This document shows positions 18,300 through 26,323 of a stretch of 64,000 nucleotides of DNA, piece after piece. The DNA is from Bacillus timonensis (GTDB lineage: Bacteria > Bacillota > Bacilli > Bacillales > Bacillaceae_L): positions 461,760 through 525,759 of the forward strand of contig NZ_HE610986.1 of assembly GCF_000285535.1 (NCBI RefSeq), given 5' to 3'. The notes beneath the pieces were generated by a model that saw only the letters and a list, made by a program, of their open reading frames with translations, made no database searches and had not been told where the DNA came from. A program made the translations under genes and the position numbers. Every line of letters starts with the position of its first letter. Position 1 is the stretch's first letter.

Positions 18300-19139
18300 T
18301 TACCCTAACGCCACGTCAAGTATCATCATCACGACAAATCCAATCATTAAGCTCATGGATGCGAGATCTTTATTGCCTTTTTCCTGCGAACTTGGAATCA
18401 CTTCTTCTGCAACAACGAAAATCATCGCACCCGCTGCAAAGCTTAATGCGTATGGAAGCAGAGGTTCAATGAAGGAAACGGCCACTGCCCCAACAACAGC
18501 AGCAATTGGCTCGACCATCCCAGAAAATTGCCCATAGAAAAAGCTTTTTCTGCGCGACATGCCATCCCCTCTTAATGGCATCGAAACGGCAATACCTTCT
18601 GGAAAGTTTTGAATTCCAATTCCTAGCGCCAACGTCAACGCACCTGCTAAAGAAGCTTCCGTTCCACCATTCGCAAGGGCACCAAACGCGATCCCGACAG
18701 CCAGCCCCTCTGGAATATTATGTAGCGTAATCGCGAGCACTAACAGTGTACTCCGTTTTTGCTCTTTCGAATGAAAGCCTTCTGCATCTTTGATCGGTGC
18801 ATTTGGGTGAAGATGGGGTAAAACCTTATCAATTCCCCATAAAAAAATCCCCCCTAATAAGAATCCGAACGCTGCAGGAAACCAAGCTCCGATTTTATTG
18901 TCGCTGGACATCTCAATCGCCGGTCCCAATAGCGACCAATAACTAGCAGCAATCATTACGCCACCAGCAAACCCTAACATACTATCCAGAAGCCGTTGAT
19001 TAATCGTCTTTGTTGCAAAAACGAGAGTTGCCCCCAGCGCGGTCATCCCCCACGTAAACAAAGTCGCAAGCAATGCTTGCATAACCGGATGAAAATTCTC
19101 GAAAAAATCTACCATACTCAAGAACTCCTTTTTTACCAA
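18300..19139 (-). CDS. ZIP family divalent metal transporter, ZupT-like
   Basis: Membrane transporter of 279 residues, probably zinc or another divalent metal uptake. Eight helices are predicted; the paired metal-site helices read [16 protein letters not shown] and [15 protein letters not shown], the signature of the GufA/ZupT branch. A His/Asp-bearing loop ([17 protein letters not shown]) precedes them. It is a single gene with its own terminator. Selectivity is not predictable. Confidence 0.9.
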   Translation of the reverse strand: MVKKEFLSMVDFFENFHPVMQALLATLFTWGMTALGATLVFATKTINQRLLDSMLGFAGGVMIAASYWSLLGPAIEMSSDNKIGAWFPAAFGFLLGGIFLWGIDKVLPHLHPNAPIKDAEGFHSKEQKRSTLLVLAITLHNIPEGLAVGIAFGALANGGTEASLAGALTLALGIGIQNFPEGIAVSMPLRGDGMSRRKSFFYGQFSGMVEPIAAVVGAVAVSFIEPLLPYALSFAAGAMIFVVAEEVIPSSQEKGNKDLASMSLMIGFVVMMILDVALG

Positions 19140-19210
19140 CTACATTATAGTTTAGCATAACCAATCCTGGGGTTAAATATGGTAAAGGGGTTGGGATATT
19201 GATTAAGTTG

Positions 19211-19315
19211 GCTATGGGACAACGTTTTCGAGATATGGGACCTAATTTCCGGGATATGGGACAAAGATTGAAAGATATCGAACAGAAAACTGATTATATG
19301 GGACAACCTAGGTTT
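19211..19315 (+). repeat. 21-bp phased GATATGGGACA array, locus 1
   Basis: Five consecutive 21-bp units start at 19211, 19232, 19253, 19274 and 19295. GGGACA falls at 19216, 19237, 19258, 19279 (as CGAACA) and 19300, an exact 21-base period. Outside the core GATATGGGACA the units differ. It fills the divergent gap between the ZIP and SLAP genes; no gene is seen in 19140-19455. Confidence 0.85.
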
Positions 19316-19455
19316 ATCGCTTAATGTTGGGTAGATATCGGCAAACCAATGATCCCGGACCAAAATCGGATTATATCGTACAACTCATAGCACATCGTCA
19401 TTTTGTATTAGAAATGGCTCGCTCTGCTATAATCATGAGTAAGTGAGGTGAGATT

Positions 19456-19866
19456 ATGCAAAAACTAGTTTTTGAGGACGCGTGGAATCGGACGATTTCG
19501 CAGAAAGACCGAGAAGAAATCGAACTTATTTTTCATCATGCAGTTTCGAATTTACATACAGGGGTAACATTCTCAACCGTTCGGATTGCAATAAATTATA
19601 AAAATGAACTGCTGGTAACGGCGATTGTTCATAATAAAACGGAACAAAACCTAGTATTCGAAAATACACCGCTACAGGTTCACGATGGAGATTTAATGCT
19701 GGCCGATCATACATTTACCCTTCCGGCTCTCCAAGTACCACCTGAAACTAGCATGCCCTGGACCTTTATTTTTCCGGCTGGTAGTTTTGAGATACCAGAT
19801 TCCAACGGTCCATGCCCGTTACATAAAAAGAATAACTTCATTTTAAGCTGTTACTACTCTTTTTAG
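19456..19866 (+). CDS. SLAP domain-containing protein
   Basis: Protein of 136 residues matching the Bacillaceae SLAP domain: start LVFEDAWNRTISQKDREEIE and conserved core PPETSMPWTFIFPAGSFEIPD. The domain is known from SlaP, linked to accessory secretion of S-layer proteins in the B. cereus group; the role of free-standing copies is not settled. Start ATG at 19456 follows GTGAGGTGAG. The last 18 residues (SNGPCPLHKK onward) look unlike the domain, and one extra T in GATTCC near 19800 would instead give DFQRSMPVT-stop; this is only suggestive. Confidence 0.75.
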   Translation: MQKLVFEDAWNRTISQKDREEIELIFHHAVSNLHTGVTFSTVRIAINYKNELLVTAIVHNKTEQNLVFENTPLQVHDGDLMLADHTFTLPALQVPPETSMPWTFIFPAGSFEIPDSNGPCPLHKKNNFILSCYYSF

Positions 19867-19977
19867 TAAATTTATAATTCTCCGGATTGGAAATTGTTTT
19901 AAATTTCTCAAAAGTTAATATTGACAATTCTTAGGAAAACAGCGAAAATGAACGCGTGTACATTAAATGTTTAGGGG

Positions 19978-21024
19978 GTGAATACATTAGCAAGCAGAAA
20001 AGATGTGGCACAACTTGCCGGAGTATCCGAAGCTACTGTTTCACGCGTTTTTAATAACATCGGACCTTTGCGGGAAGAAACAAAACGAAAAGTGTTACTT
20101 GCTGCCAAAGACTTAGATTACCATCCAAATGTCATAGCTCAAAGCTTTGCGCGTGGAAGGAGTAACAATATTGGTGTTATTGTTCCCTACTTGCCAAAGG
20201 TTAACTTAATGTCCACGAATTATTTCTCGGATCTACTAAGCGGAATTGGTGGCGAATTAGCTGAAAGAGGATACGGTTTACTCCTGTTATTTCAAAAACC
20301 TGATGAACCAATAGACTATCTACAGCATTTTCGTTCACAAAAGGTAGATGGATGTATCATCCTTGGTTCGAAAGATATTCCCGGAGAAGTTGAAGCACTC
20401 GAAAAACTTCATCAATTGGACCTCCCTTACTGCCTTGTGAACCAAACCTTTTCTGGCTATTCGTTTCATTCAATTGACGCAGACCATAGAAATGGAAGTT
20501 TTCAAGCAGTCACTTCATTATTAAATAAGGGGTTTAAGCATGTCATCTTTTTAAATGGTCCAATGGAGTTTTCGAACAGTGCTGATCGTTTAAAGGGATA
20601 TGAAGAGGCTCTAACAAAACATGGACTCAATGTAGATCAACGTTTACTATTTGAAGGCAATTACAGCCAAAAAAGTGGTTTTCAGACAGCGGCAAAAATA
20701 GCTAAATTACTACCAGAATATAAAGCCATTTTTGCAGCAAATGACCGAATGGCCATTGGACTCATGCAAGGCTTGAGCAATCTGGGGTACCAAGCAGGCC
20801 GTGATTATGCACTAGTTGGATATGATGACTCAGAATACTCAAAAATGACATCACCTCCCCTTAGCACAGTAAAGGTACCACTCTTTGAGATGGGACAATT
20901 AGCAACTGAAAAGGTCCTTCAATTAATCTCAAAAGATAGTAAGGGAGAAATGAATGTACGATTGCCTGTTACTTTGATTGAAAGAGAATCATCAAGAGGC
21001 TTACCTAAGTACAACAAAGCGTAA
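19978..21024 (+). CDS. LacI-family transcriptional regulator
   Basis: Sugar-responsive repressor, 348 residues. Helix-turn-helix and hinge: SRKDVAQLAGVSEATVSRVF and YHPNVIAQSFARGRSNNIGVIVP. A periplasmic-binding-like effector domain follows, ending VPLFEMGQLATEKVLQLI. The GTG at 19978 is part of AGGGGGTG itself, so ribosome spacing is poor; codon 4 (TTA at 19987), one base from TTG, is ideally spaced, which makes the true start uncertain. It precedes two oxidoreductases and a ThuA protein in the same direction and probably controls them. Confidence 0.9.
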   Translation: MNTLASRKDVAQLAGVSEATVSRVFNNIGPLREETKRKVLLAAKDLDYHPNVIAQSFARGRSNNIGVIVPYLPKVNLMSTNYFSDLLSGIGGELAERGYGLLLLFQKPDEPIDYLQHFRSQKVDGCIILGSKDIPGEVEALEKLHQLDLPYCLVNQTFSGYSFHSIDADHRNGSFQAVTSLLNKGFKHVIFLNGPMEFSNSADRLKGYEEALTKHGLNVDQRLLFEGNYSQKSGFQTAAKIAKLLPEYKAIFAANDRMAIGLMQGLSNLGYQAGRDYALVGYDDSEYSKMTSPPLSTVKVPLFEMGQLATEKVLQLISKDSKGEMNVRLPVTLIERESSRGLPKYNKA

Positions 21025-21121
21025 GCCGCTCTATACAATGTGAATAAAGAGTGACTATTATCAAGTTTATAAACTACTAATGTATTATTCTACGAAAAAT
21101 CCTAAGTAAAGGGGTTATGAA

Positions 21122-22282
21122 ATGAAAAAAATTAATGTCGGGATGATAGGTTATAAATTTATGGGTAAAGCACATAGCCATGCATATCGTGACCTTCCGA
21201 TGTTTTTCCCAAACACACTTCACCCTGAAATGAAGGTCATTTGTGGGCGAAATCTGAATGGAGTAGCAGAAGCAGCCAAACAATTCGGTTGGGAAGAATA
21301 TACCACTGATTGGAGAAGCCTTTTACAAAGGGATGATATTGATTTAATTGATATTAATGCGCCTAGTGATGTTCATAAGGAAATTGCAATTGCCGCAGCT
21401 CAAGCAGGTAAACATGTTTTTTGTGAAAAACCGTTAGCGCTTACATTAAAGGATTCTAGAGAGATGCTTCAAGTAGTGAATGCAGCCGGTGTGAAGCATA
21501 TGATAGGTTTTAATTATCGGTTTGCACCTGCTGTCATGTTAGCTAAAAAACTAATCGACGAAGGAAGACTAGGTGATATTTACCATTTCCGTGCATTCTT
21601 TTTACAGGATTGGCTAATCGACCCTAACTTCCCTCTTGCTTGGAGACTGCAAAAGGATATCGCAGGATCAGGCTCTCATGGGGATTTAGGTGCCCATCTC
21701 ATTGATATGGCCCATTATTTAATTGGTGGTATTGATGAAGTTATTGGAATGAACGAAACGTTTATAAAAGAAAGACCAATTCCAACAAATATGACTGGTT
21801 TATCTGCAACTGGTAACAAAAATGCAGAAAAAGGCGAAGTTACCGTTGATGATGCAACATTATTTATGGCTCGTTTTGCCAATGGTGCTTTAGGCACCTT
21901 TGAAGCGACACGCTTTGCGTCAGGTCATCGCTCTACAAATTCATTTGAAATTAATGGTAGTAAAGGTAGCGTCATTTTTGACTTTGAACGAATGAATGAA
22001 TTACAAGTGTATTTTACCGATGACAGAGAAGATGTTCAAGGCTTCCGTCGTGTTTTAGCAACTGATCCTGCTCACGCTTTTGCTGAAAACTGGTGGCCAC
22101 CAGGACATACAATCGGGTACGAGCATACATTTATTCATGAAATTGTCGAACTAATGGAATCTTTCCGTGAAGATCGTCTGCCTGTCCCAAATTTCAACGA
22201 TGGTGTTAAATGCCAAGAAGTGTTAGAGGCAGTTGAACAATCAATTGAAACACGTCAATGGATTAAAGTATCAGATGTATAA
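21122..22282 (+). CDS. Gfo/Idh/MocA family oxidoreductase, first copy
   Basis: NAD(P)-dependent dehydrogenase of sugars or cyclitols, 386 residues. Rossmann start MIGYKFMGKAHSHAY carries a modified GxGxxG. The EKP motif of the family is present (GKHVFCEKPLALT), as is the catalytic His region (GSHGDLGAHLIDMAHYLIGG). AAAGGGG lies just upstream of ATG 21122. It sits in an operon with a ThuA-like protein and a second dehydrogenase. Exact substrate unknown. Confidence 0.9.
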   Translation: MKKINVGMIGYKFMGKAHSHAYRDLPMFFPNTLHPEMKVICGRNLNGVAEAAKQFGWEEYTTDWRSLLQRDDIDLIDINAPSDVHKEIAIAAAQAGKHVFCEKPLALTLKDSREMLQVVNAAGVKHMIGFNYRFAPAVMLAKKLIDEGRLGDIYHFRAFFLQDWLIDPNFPLAWRLQKDIAGSGSHGDLGAHLIDMAHYLIGGIDEVIGMNETFIKERPIPTNMTGLSATGNKNAEKGEVTVDDATLFMARFANGALGTFEATRFASGHRSTNSFEINGSKGSVIFDFERMNELQVYFTDDREDVQGFRRVLATDPAHAFAENWWPPGHTIGYEHTFIHEIVELMESFREDRLPVPNFNDGVKCQEVLEAVEQSIETRQWIKVSDV

Positions 22283-22369
22283 ATAAAGCTAAAAAGACCT
22301 AGTGAAGGGGTGACCATATCCCCCTTTGTACTAACATACCTACTCAAAAAGGAAAAGGAGTGTTCATAC

Positions 22370-23119
22370 ATGAAAAAAAATGCGCTAATCGTTTGGGGTG
22401 GATGGGATGGCCATGAACCAGAACAGATTGCACACATTTTTAAAGGAATACTTGAAGAAGAAAACTTTAACGTAGAAGTTTCACATTCACTTGAATCCTA
22501 TGCCGATTCCGAAAAACTAAAATCACTAGATTTAATTGTTCCTCACTGGACCATGGGTGAAATAAATAAAAAATATGTACTTAATATATCCGAAGCGGTA
22601 ATGAGCGGTGTTGGATTAGCTGGATGTCACGGTGGAATGTGTGACTCATTCCGAAATAATGTTGACTGGCAATTTATGACGGGTGGAAATTGGGTAGCAC
22701 ATCCTGGGAATGACGGTGTGGAATATATGGTTAACATCAAACATAATTCAAGCCCACTCTTAGACGGCTTATCGGATTTCAAAGTAGTAAGTGAACAGTA
22801 TTACCTCCACTTCGATCCTGCTGTTGAGGTATTAGCAACCACTCGGTTTCCCGTAGTTGATGGTCCACATGTAATGAATGGTGCTGTTGATATGCCTGTC
22901 GTTTGGACAAAACGTTGGGGGCAAGGCCATGTTTTTTATAATTCTTTGGGACATAAAGCCAATATTGTAGCTATGCCAGAGGTTTCGCTCATAATGCGCC
23001 GCGGATTTTTATGGGCAGCCGAAGGTAAAGAACGAGCGAATAGGATAGCAGTCTCTACATATGGGGAGCAGGGCAACGGAAATGGACGTGTGTATTCCGG
23101 CATGGGAGATAGTAATTAA
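22370..23119 (+). CDS. ThuA-like (trehalose utilisation) domain protein
   Basis: Protein of 249 residues with a glutamine-amidotransferase-like fold. Typical ThuA landmarks are ALIVWGGWDGHEPEQIAH at the N-terminus, GVGLAGCHGGMCDSF with the nucleophile-elbow-like CHGG, and VVWTKRWGQGHVFYNSLGH. ATG 22370 has AAAGGAG 10 bases upstream; a frame from 22310 has no ribosome site. ThuA and ThuB (a Gfo/Idh protein) convert trehalose or other disaccharides to 3-keto derivatives in rhizobia. The pairing here suggests a related sugar oxidation route, by inference. Confidence 0.88.
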   Translation: MKKNALIVWGGWDGHEPEQIAHIFKGILEEENFNVEVSHSLESYADSEKLKSLDLIVPHWTMGEINKKYVLNISEAVMSGVGLAGCHGGMCDSFRNNVDWQFMTGGNWVAHPGNDGVEYMVNIKHNSSPLLDGLSDFKVVSEQYYLHFDPAVEVLATTRFPVVDGPHVMNGAVDMPVVWTKRWGQGHVFYNSLGHKANIVAMPEVSLIMRRGFLWAAEGKERANRIAVSTYGEQGNGNGRVYSGMGDSN

Positions 23120-23195
23120 TTAATTCTATTAAGCATACATGATCAAAACCACGTAATTTGACTTTTATATATGAAAACAGCGGAGGGTTTTAACT

Positions 23196-24293
23196 ATGGA
23201 TAAACTGAAAATTGGTATTATTGGGTGTGGAACGATTAGCTCTATTTACATGCAAAATTGTAAAAACTTTGATCATATTGAGCTTGTGGCTTGTGCAGAC
23301 TTGGATGAGAAACGAGCACAAGCTCAAGCAGAAAAGTATCATATTCCTATCGCATGCTCTGTTGATGAGATCCTTAAAAATCCAGATATTCAGTTAATCA
23401 TCAATTTAACAATTCCGAAAGCACATGCTGCTGTTTGCATTCAAGCGCTGGAAGCCGGTAAACACGTGTATACTGAAAAACCTCTAGCTGTTACACGTGA
23501 GGAAGGTCAGGAAATTCTTGAAACAGCAAAGAAAAATAATCTCATTGTCGGTAGTGCACCGGACACTTTCCTAGGTGCTGGTATTCAAACAGCCATCCAT
23601 TTAATCGAACAAGGTGAAATTGGTGTTCCGATTGGGGCCTCTGCGTTTATGATTGGCCGTGGACATGAACATTGGCATCCAGACCCGGCCTTCTACTATG
23701 ATATTGGTGGGGGTCCAATGTTTGATATGGGACCATATTATTTGACAGCTCTAGTAGCTTTATTAGGGCCGATTAAACGAATTTCTGGTAGCACCCGAAT
23801 AAGCTACCCTGAACGCACTGTTACTAGTGAACCAAATGCAGGTACAAAAATCAATGTGGTAACACCAACACATATTTCAGGAACAATTGATTTTGTATCA
23901 GGTGCAATCGGAACAATCACAACAAGTTTTGATGCTTTTGGTGGCTCTACACTCCCTCCGATTGAAATTTACGGTAGTAAAGGGACTCTACTTGTTCCAG
24001 ATCCAAATACATTTGGAGGACCAGTACGTATTCGGAAAACCGGAGAAAAAGAGTTTGTGGATGTGCCTTTATCATATGGTCACTCACAAAATAGTCGGGG
24101 CCTAGGTGTTGCTGACATGGCTCAAGCTATCATGGATGGTGGTAAGCACCGAGCAAATGGTGAATTAGCTTATCACGTATTAGAAGCGATGCACGCCTTC
24201 CATGATTCTTCAGATAACGGAATACATTATAGTATGAAGAGTACTTGTGAAAGACCGAAATCATTGTCTATGGAGCAGAAGATTGTTAGATAA
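23196..24293 (+). CDS. Gfo/Idh/MocA family oxidoreductase, second copy
   Basis: Second NAD(P)-dependent sugar dehydrogenase, 365 residues, paralogous to the gene at 21122. It has GIIGCGTISSIYMQ (Rossmann GxGxxS), the EKP motif GKHVYTEKPLAVT and a C-domain with GGGPMFDMGPYYLTALVALLGP. GGAGGG lies upstream of ATG 23196. Two dehydrogenases plus ThuA suggest sequential or reciprocal oxidation of a sugar. The operon ends at the terminator at 24337-24361, which is interrupted by an inserted element. Confidence 0.9.
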   Translation: MDKLKIGIIGCGTISSIYMQNCKNFDHIELVACADLDEKRAQAQAEKYHIPIACSVDEILKNPDIQLIINLTIPKAHAAVCIQALEAGKHVYTEKPLAVTREEGQEILETAKKNNLIVGSAPDTFLGAGIQTAIHLIEQGEIGVPIGASAFMIGRGHEHWHPDPAFYYDIGGGPMFDMGPYYLTALVALLGPIKRISGSTRISYPERTVTSEPNAGTKINVVTPTHISGTIDFVSGAIGTITTSFDAFGGSTLPPIEIYGSKGTLLVPDPNTFGGPVRIRKTGEKEFVDVPLSYGHSQNSRGLGVADMAQAIMDGGKHRANGELAYHVLEAMHAFHDSSDNGIHYSMKSTCERPKSLSMEQKIVR

Positions 24294-24335
24294 AGTACTT
24301 AATAGAAAAATATAGTTGTGAGACCGAGCATTCTT

Positions 24336-24361
24336 TAGCATTCAATACTTATTGAATGCTC
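24336..24361 (+). terminator. Left copy of the duplicated operon terminator stem
   Basis: AGCATTCAATA and TATTGAATGCT pair around CT. The same 26 bases recur at 24526-24551. Only the right-hand copy is followed by a T tract, so this copy lost its run-off to the element that follows. Confidence 0.85.
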
Positions 24362-24525
24362 CAGACTGTTGACAAACGCTCGCATACTGCGTTGCTTGCC
24401 TCTCTCGTCCGCTCATGAAGGCAACTTCTATTCGCGTCTTCACTCAGCTGCGCGCCTTGTCTGACAAGCGCTTTCAAGACAGTCTGGGACTTGAGTTAAA
24501 ATTTAGATATCCTTAAAAATTCATG
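24362..24525 (+). mobile_element. MITE-like element, copy 1, flanked by a duplicated terminator
   Basis: 164 bases nearly identical over most of their length to 33082-33245. It starts CAGACTGTTGACAAACGCT; the imperfect inverted end AGCGCTTTCAAGACAGTCTGG lies at about 24467-24487. A tail of about 38 bases (TTGAGTT...ATATCC...TTCATGT) follows. There is no coding capacity. The core is visibly richer in G+C than its surroundings. Confidence 0.82.
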
Positions 24526-24557
24526 TAGCATTCAATACTTATTGAATGCTCTTTTTA
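24526..24557 (+). terminator. Right copy of the duplicated terminator, with T tract
   Basis: A repeat of the 26-base stem at 24336-24361, followed by CTTTTTATG. This is the functional terminator of the LacI/Gfo/ThuA/Gfo operon. Confidence 0.85.
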
Positions 24558-24602
24558 TGAAATACAGGTGATGGCCGAACATGCCAAACTTGGACTAAAA
24601 AA

Positions 24603-24637
24603 AGAGAAGTAGACTCCATATTAGAGTCTACTTCTCT
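24603..24637 (-). terminator. Terminator of the YdhR-like gene
   Basis: Perfect 14-bp stem AGAGAAGTAGACTC / GAGTCTACTTCTCT around a 7-base loop; on the minus strand it is followed by TTTTTTT. Confidence 0.9.
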
Positions 24638-24641
24638 ACTT

Positions 24642-24947
24642 TCATTTTATTGGACCTTTTGTGATTTCAGTAAGTTTCGGGTTGATGGCAAAGATTTTTG
24701 CATGTACATCGTTTATACCAAAGCCAGCTAATCGTTTCGTATGCATGTCGAGATAGTTTTGTGCGGTTTCCTTTGTCTCGAATATGTAAATTCCACCCGC
24801 TTCTTTTGCTTCAGGATCTTCAGTCCAAATTTTCCAGAGGAAACCTGGTTCTTCATTAATACTTTTTGCTAAATCAGTGAAGCTTTGAGCCATTTCATCC
24901 CCGAATGGTCCATCCATTTTAAAATCTACCTGTAATACGTATGGCAT
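24642..24947 (-). CDS. YdhR-type putative mono-oxygenase, dimeric alpha-beta barrel
   Basis: Small protein of 101 residues of the YdhR family (start MPYVLQVDFKMDGPFGDEMA, middle EEPGFLWKIWTEDPEAKEAGGIYIFETKETAQNYLDMH). Such ferredoxin-like dimers resemble cofactor-free quinol mono-oxygenases, but activity has not been firmly shown. It has its own terminator. The adjacent flavin enzymes suggest a shared redox or detoxification setting. Confidence 0.85.
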   Translation of the reverse strand: MPYVLQVDFKMDGPFGDEMAQSFTDLAKSINEEPGFLWKIWTEDPEAKEAGGIYIFETKETAQNYLDMHTKRLAGFGINDVHAKIFAINPKLTEITKGPIK

Positions 24948-25002
24948 TGCAATTCTCCTTTACTTTTTTGTAAATAGGCATATAGGTCCTGATTTGTCCC
25001 GA

Positions 25003-25033
25003 TGGAACCAAGAGAACCGTCCCTATGGTTCCT
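25003..25033. repeat. GGAACC...GAGAACCGTCCC...GGTTCC repeat, single copy
   Basis: GGAACCAAGAGAACCGTCCC followed by TATGGTTCC; the ends form an inverted repeat. It is a relative of the units at 14316-14404 and touches the stop codon of the reductase gene at 25032. Confidence 0.7.
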
Positions 25034-25592
25034 ACTCTCTCACCGTTTTCAATGCCGTCGACCAAGATACAACATCGTCTATTGTCTTCGTTAAAGAGTC
25101 CTCGTGATAAGGTGCTGGATTAAATGTACTCATATCTTGAAAATCAGTAAATAAGCTTAGGGCGACTGACGGTCCAACTGTTGCTACCTTTGGTACTGTT
25201 AAAATAAGCCGTAAATTATTTGCAGCTGTAACCCCAAGCGTTGAGCCGTAACTCACAATTCCTGCAGCCTTATGATTCCACTCAACATATAAATAATCAA
25301 TTGCATCCTTTAATCCAGACGTAATGGCTTTATTATATTCTGGAGTGACAAAAATAAATCCGTCAAGACCGTTAATTTTTTTAGACCAAGGATATGCTTC
25401 CGGTGCTTGATAATCCTGTGACATAATTGCCGGGATTGGTTCATTAAACTTTGGTAGATGATAATCTTTAATATCTACCAACTCAAATTCTGCATCCGTT
25501 CTTTTGTCCGCAATCGATTTTACCCATTCAGCTACTTGAAGATTGACCCTTGAATCCCTCGTGCTCCCTGTAATTATCCCAATTTTAACCAT
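25032..25592 (-). CDS. NADPH-dependent FMN reductase, copy 1
   Basis: Flavodoxin-fold reductase, 186 residues. FMN-phosphate loop GSTRDSRVNLQVAEW near the N-terminus and the FVTPEYNKAITSGLKDAIDYLYVEWNHKAAGIVSYGS motif place it in the YhdA/AzoR-like NADPH-FMN reductase group. AGGAGG precedes ATG 25592. It is separated by 150 bases from the next flavin genes, which have their own terminator, so it is a separate transcript. Confidence 0.9.
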   Translation of the reverse strand: MVKIGIITGSTRDSRVNLQVAEWVKSIADKRTDAEFELVDIKDYHLPKFNEPIPAIMSQDYQAPEAYPWSKKINGLDGFIFVTPEYNKAITSGLKDAIDYLYVEWNHKAAGIVSYGSTLGVTAANNLRLILTVPKVATVGPSVALSLFTDFQDMSTFNPAPYHEDSLTKTIDDVVSWSTALKTVRE

Positions 25593-25710
25593 GCTTGTTT
25601 CCTCCTATTCATATTCGTTATCTGTAGTGTAACAAGCACGAGATCATTAAGGTACCAACAGTACATGTGATATGTTGTTTATCCAACACATTTCAAAAAG
25701 TGTATAAAAA

Positions 25711-25735
25711 ATGACCCTAAAAAAGGTAGGGTCAT
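25711..25735 (-). terminator. Terminator of the flavin monooxygenase operon
   Basis: ATGACCCTA / TAGGGTCAT stem, followed on the minus strand by a T-rich tract (TTTTTTATAC). It is followed on the plus strand by GGACAGGTTC, a possible fragment of the GGGACAGGT family. Confidence 0.85.
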
Positions 25736-25744
25736 GGACAGGTT

Positions 25745-26311
25745 CTAAAAGTCATACATCGCTTCTTTTGCTTCTCGAAGTTTTGTATACGTTTCTGTTA
25801 ACAAAATGCTGTCTTCGACAAGACGTTCAATTCTGAAAAGCACGTCGTCATTTACAATTTCTTTATTGTGGAAATCTTTTTCTTCGATAAACACATACGT
25901 CTGAACGATTTGGCCTTTCATATAGGCAATGATTGGTTTTAACTGCTGTTCTGCCACCAAGTAGTGCTTTGATGAACCTGCAGTAACAAGCATACTTACC
26001 ACTTTATCACGAAACGCACTCACTGGAAGTAAATCAAATATGTTTTTAAGGGTTGCTGGAATCGATGCCTGAAAAATCGGTGTTCCGATGACAATGGCAT
26101 CTGCCTCCATGATTGTTTTTGCCACAAATCCAGTATCGCCTTCATACTCCAAATAATTTCGCCCATCACTAAACTGAATTTGATACTCCGCAAGGTCAAT
26201 GAGGGTACATTCTACGTCAGGATATTTATCGGCTATTTCTTTGGTTATGTAATTCATCGCTGTTCTTGTTTTAGACCCTATGATGGAGCCAGAAATACCA
26301 ACAATTTTCAT
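25745..26311 (-). CDS. NADPH-dependent FMN reductase, copy 2 (SsuE/MsuE-like)
   Basis: 188 residues; start MKIVGISGSIIGSKTRTAMNYI is the flavin-binding loop. GTPIFQASIPATLKNIFDLLPVSAFRDKVV is typical of reductases that feed FMNH2 to two-component monooxygenases. It is 12 bases downstream of a luciferase-like monooxygenase and is probably one of its flavin suppliers. Confidence 0.9.
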   Translation of the reverse strand: MKIVGISGSIIGSKTRTAMNYITKEIADKYPDVECTLIDLAEYQIQFSDGRNYLEYEGDTGFVAKTIMEADAIVIGTPIFQASIPATLKNIFDLLPVSAFRDKVVSMLVTAGSSKHYLVAEQQLKPIIAYMKGQIVQTYVFIEEKDFHNKEIVNDDVLFRIERLVEDSILLTETYTKLREAKEAMYDF

Positions 26312-26323
26312 GATGGTGACCTC

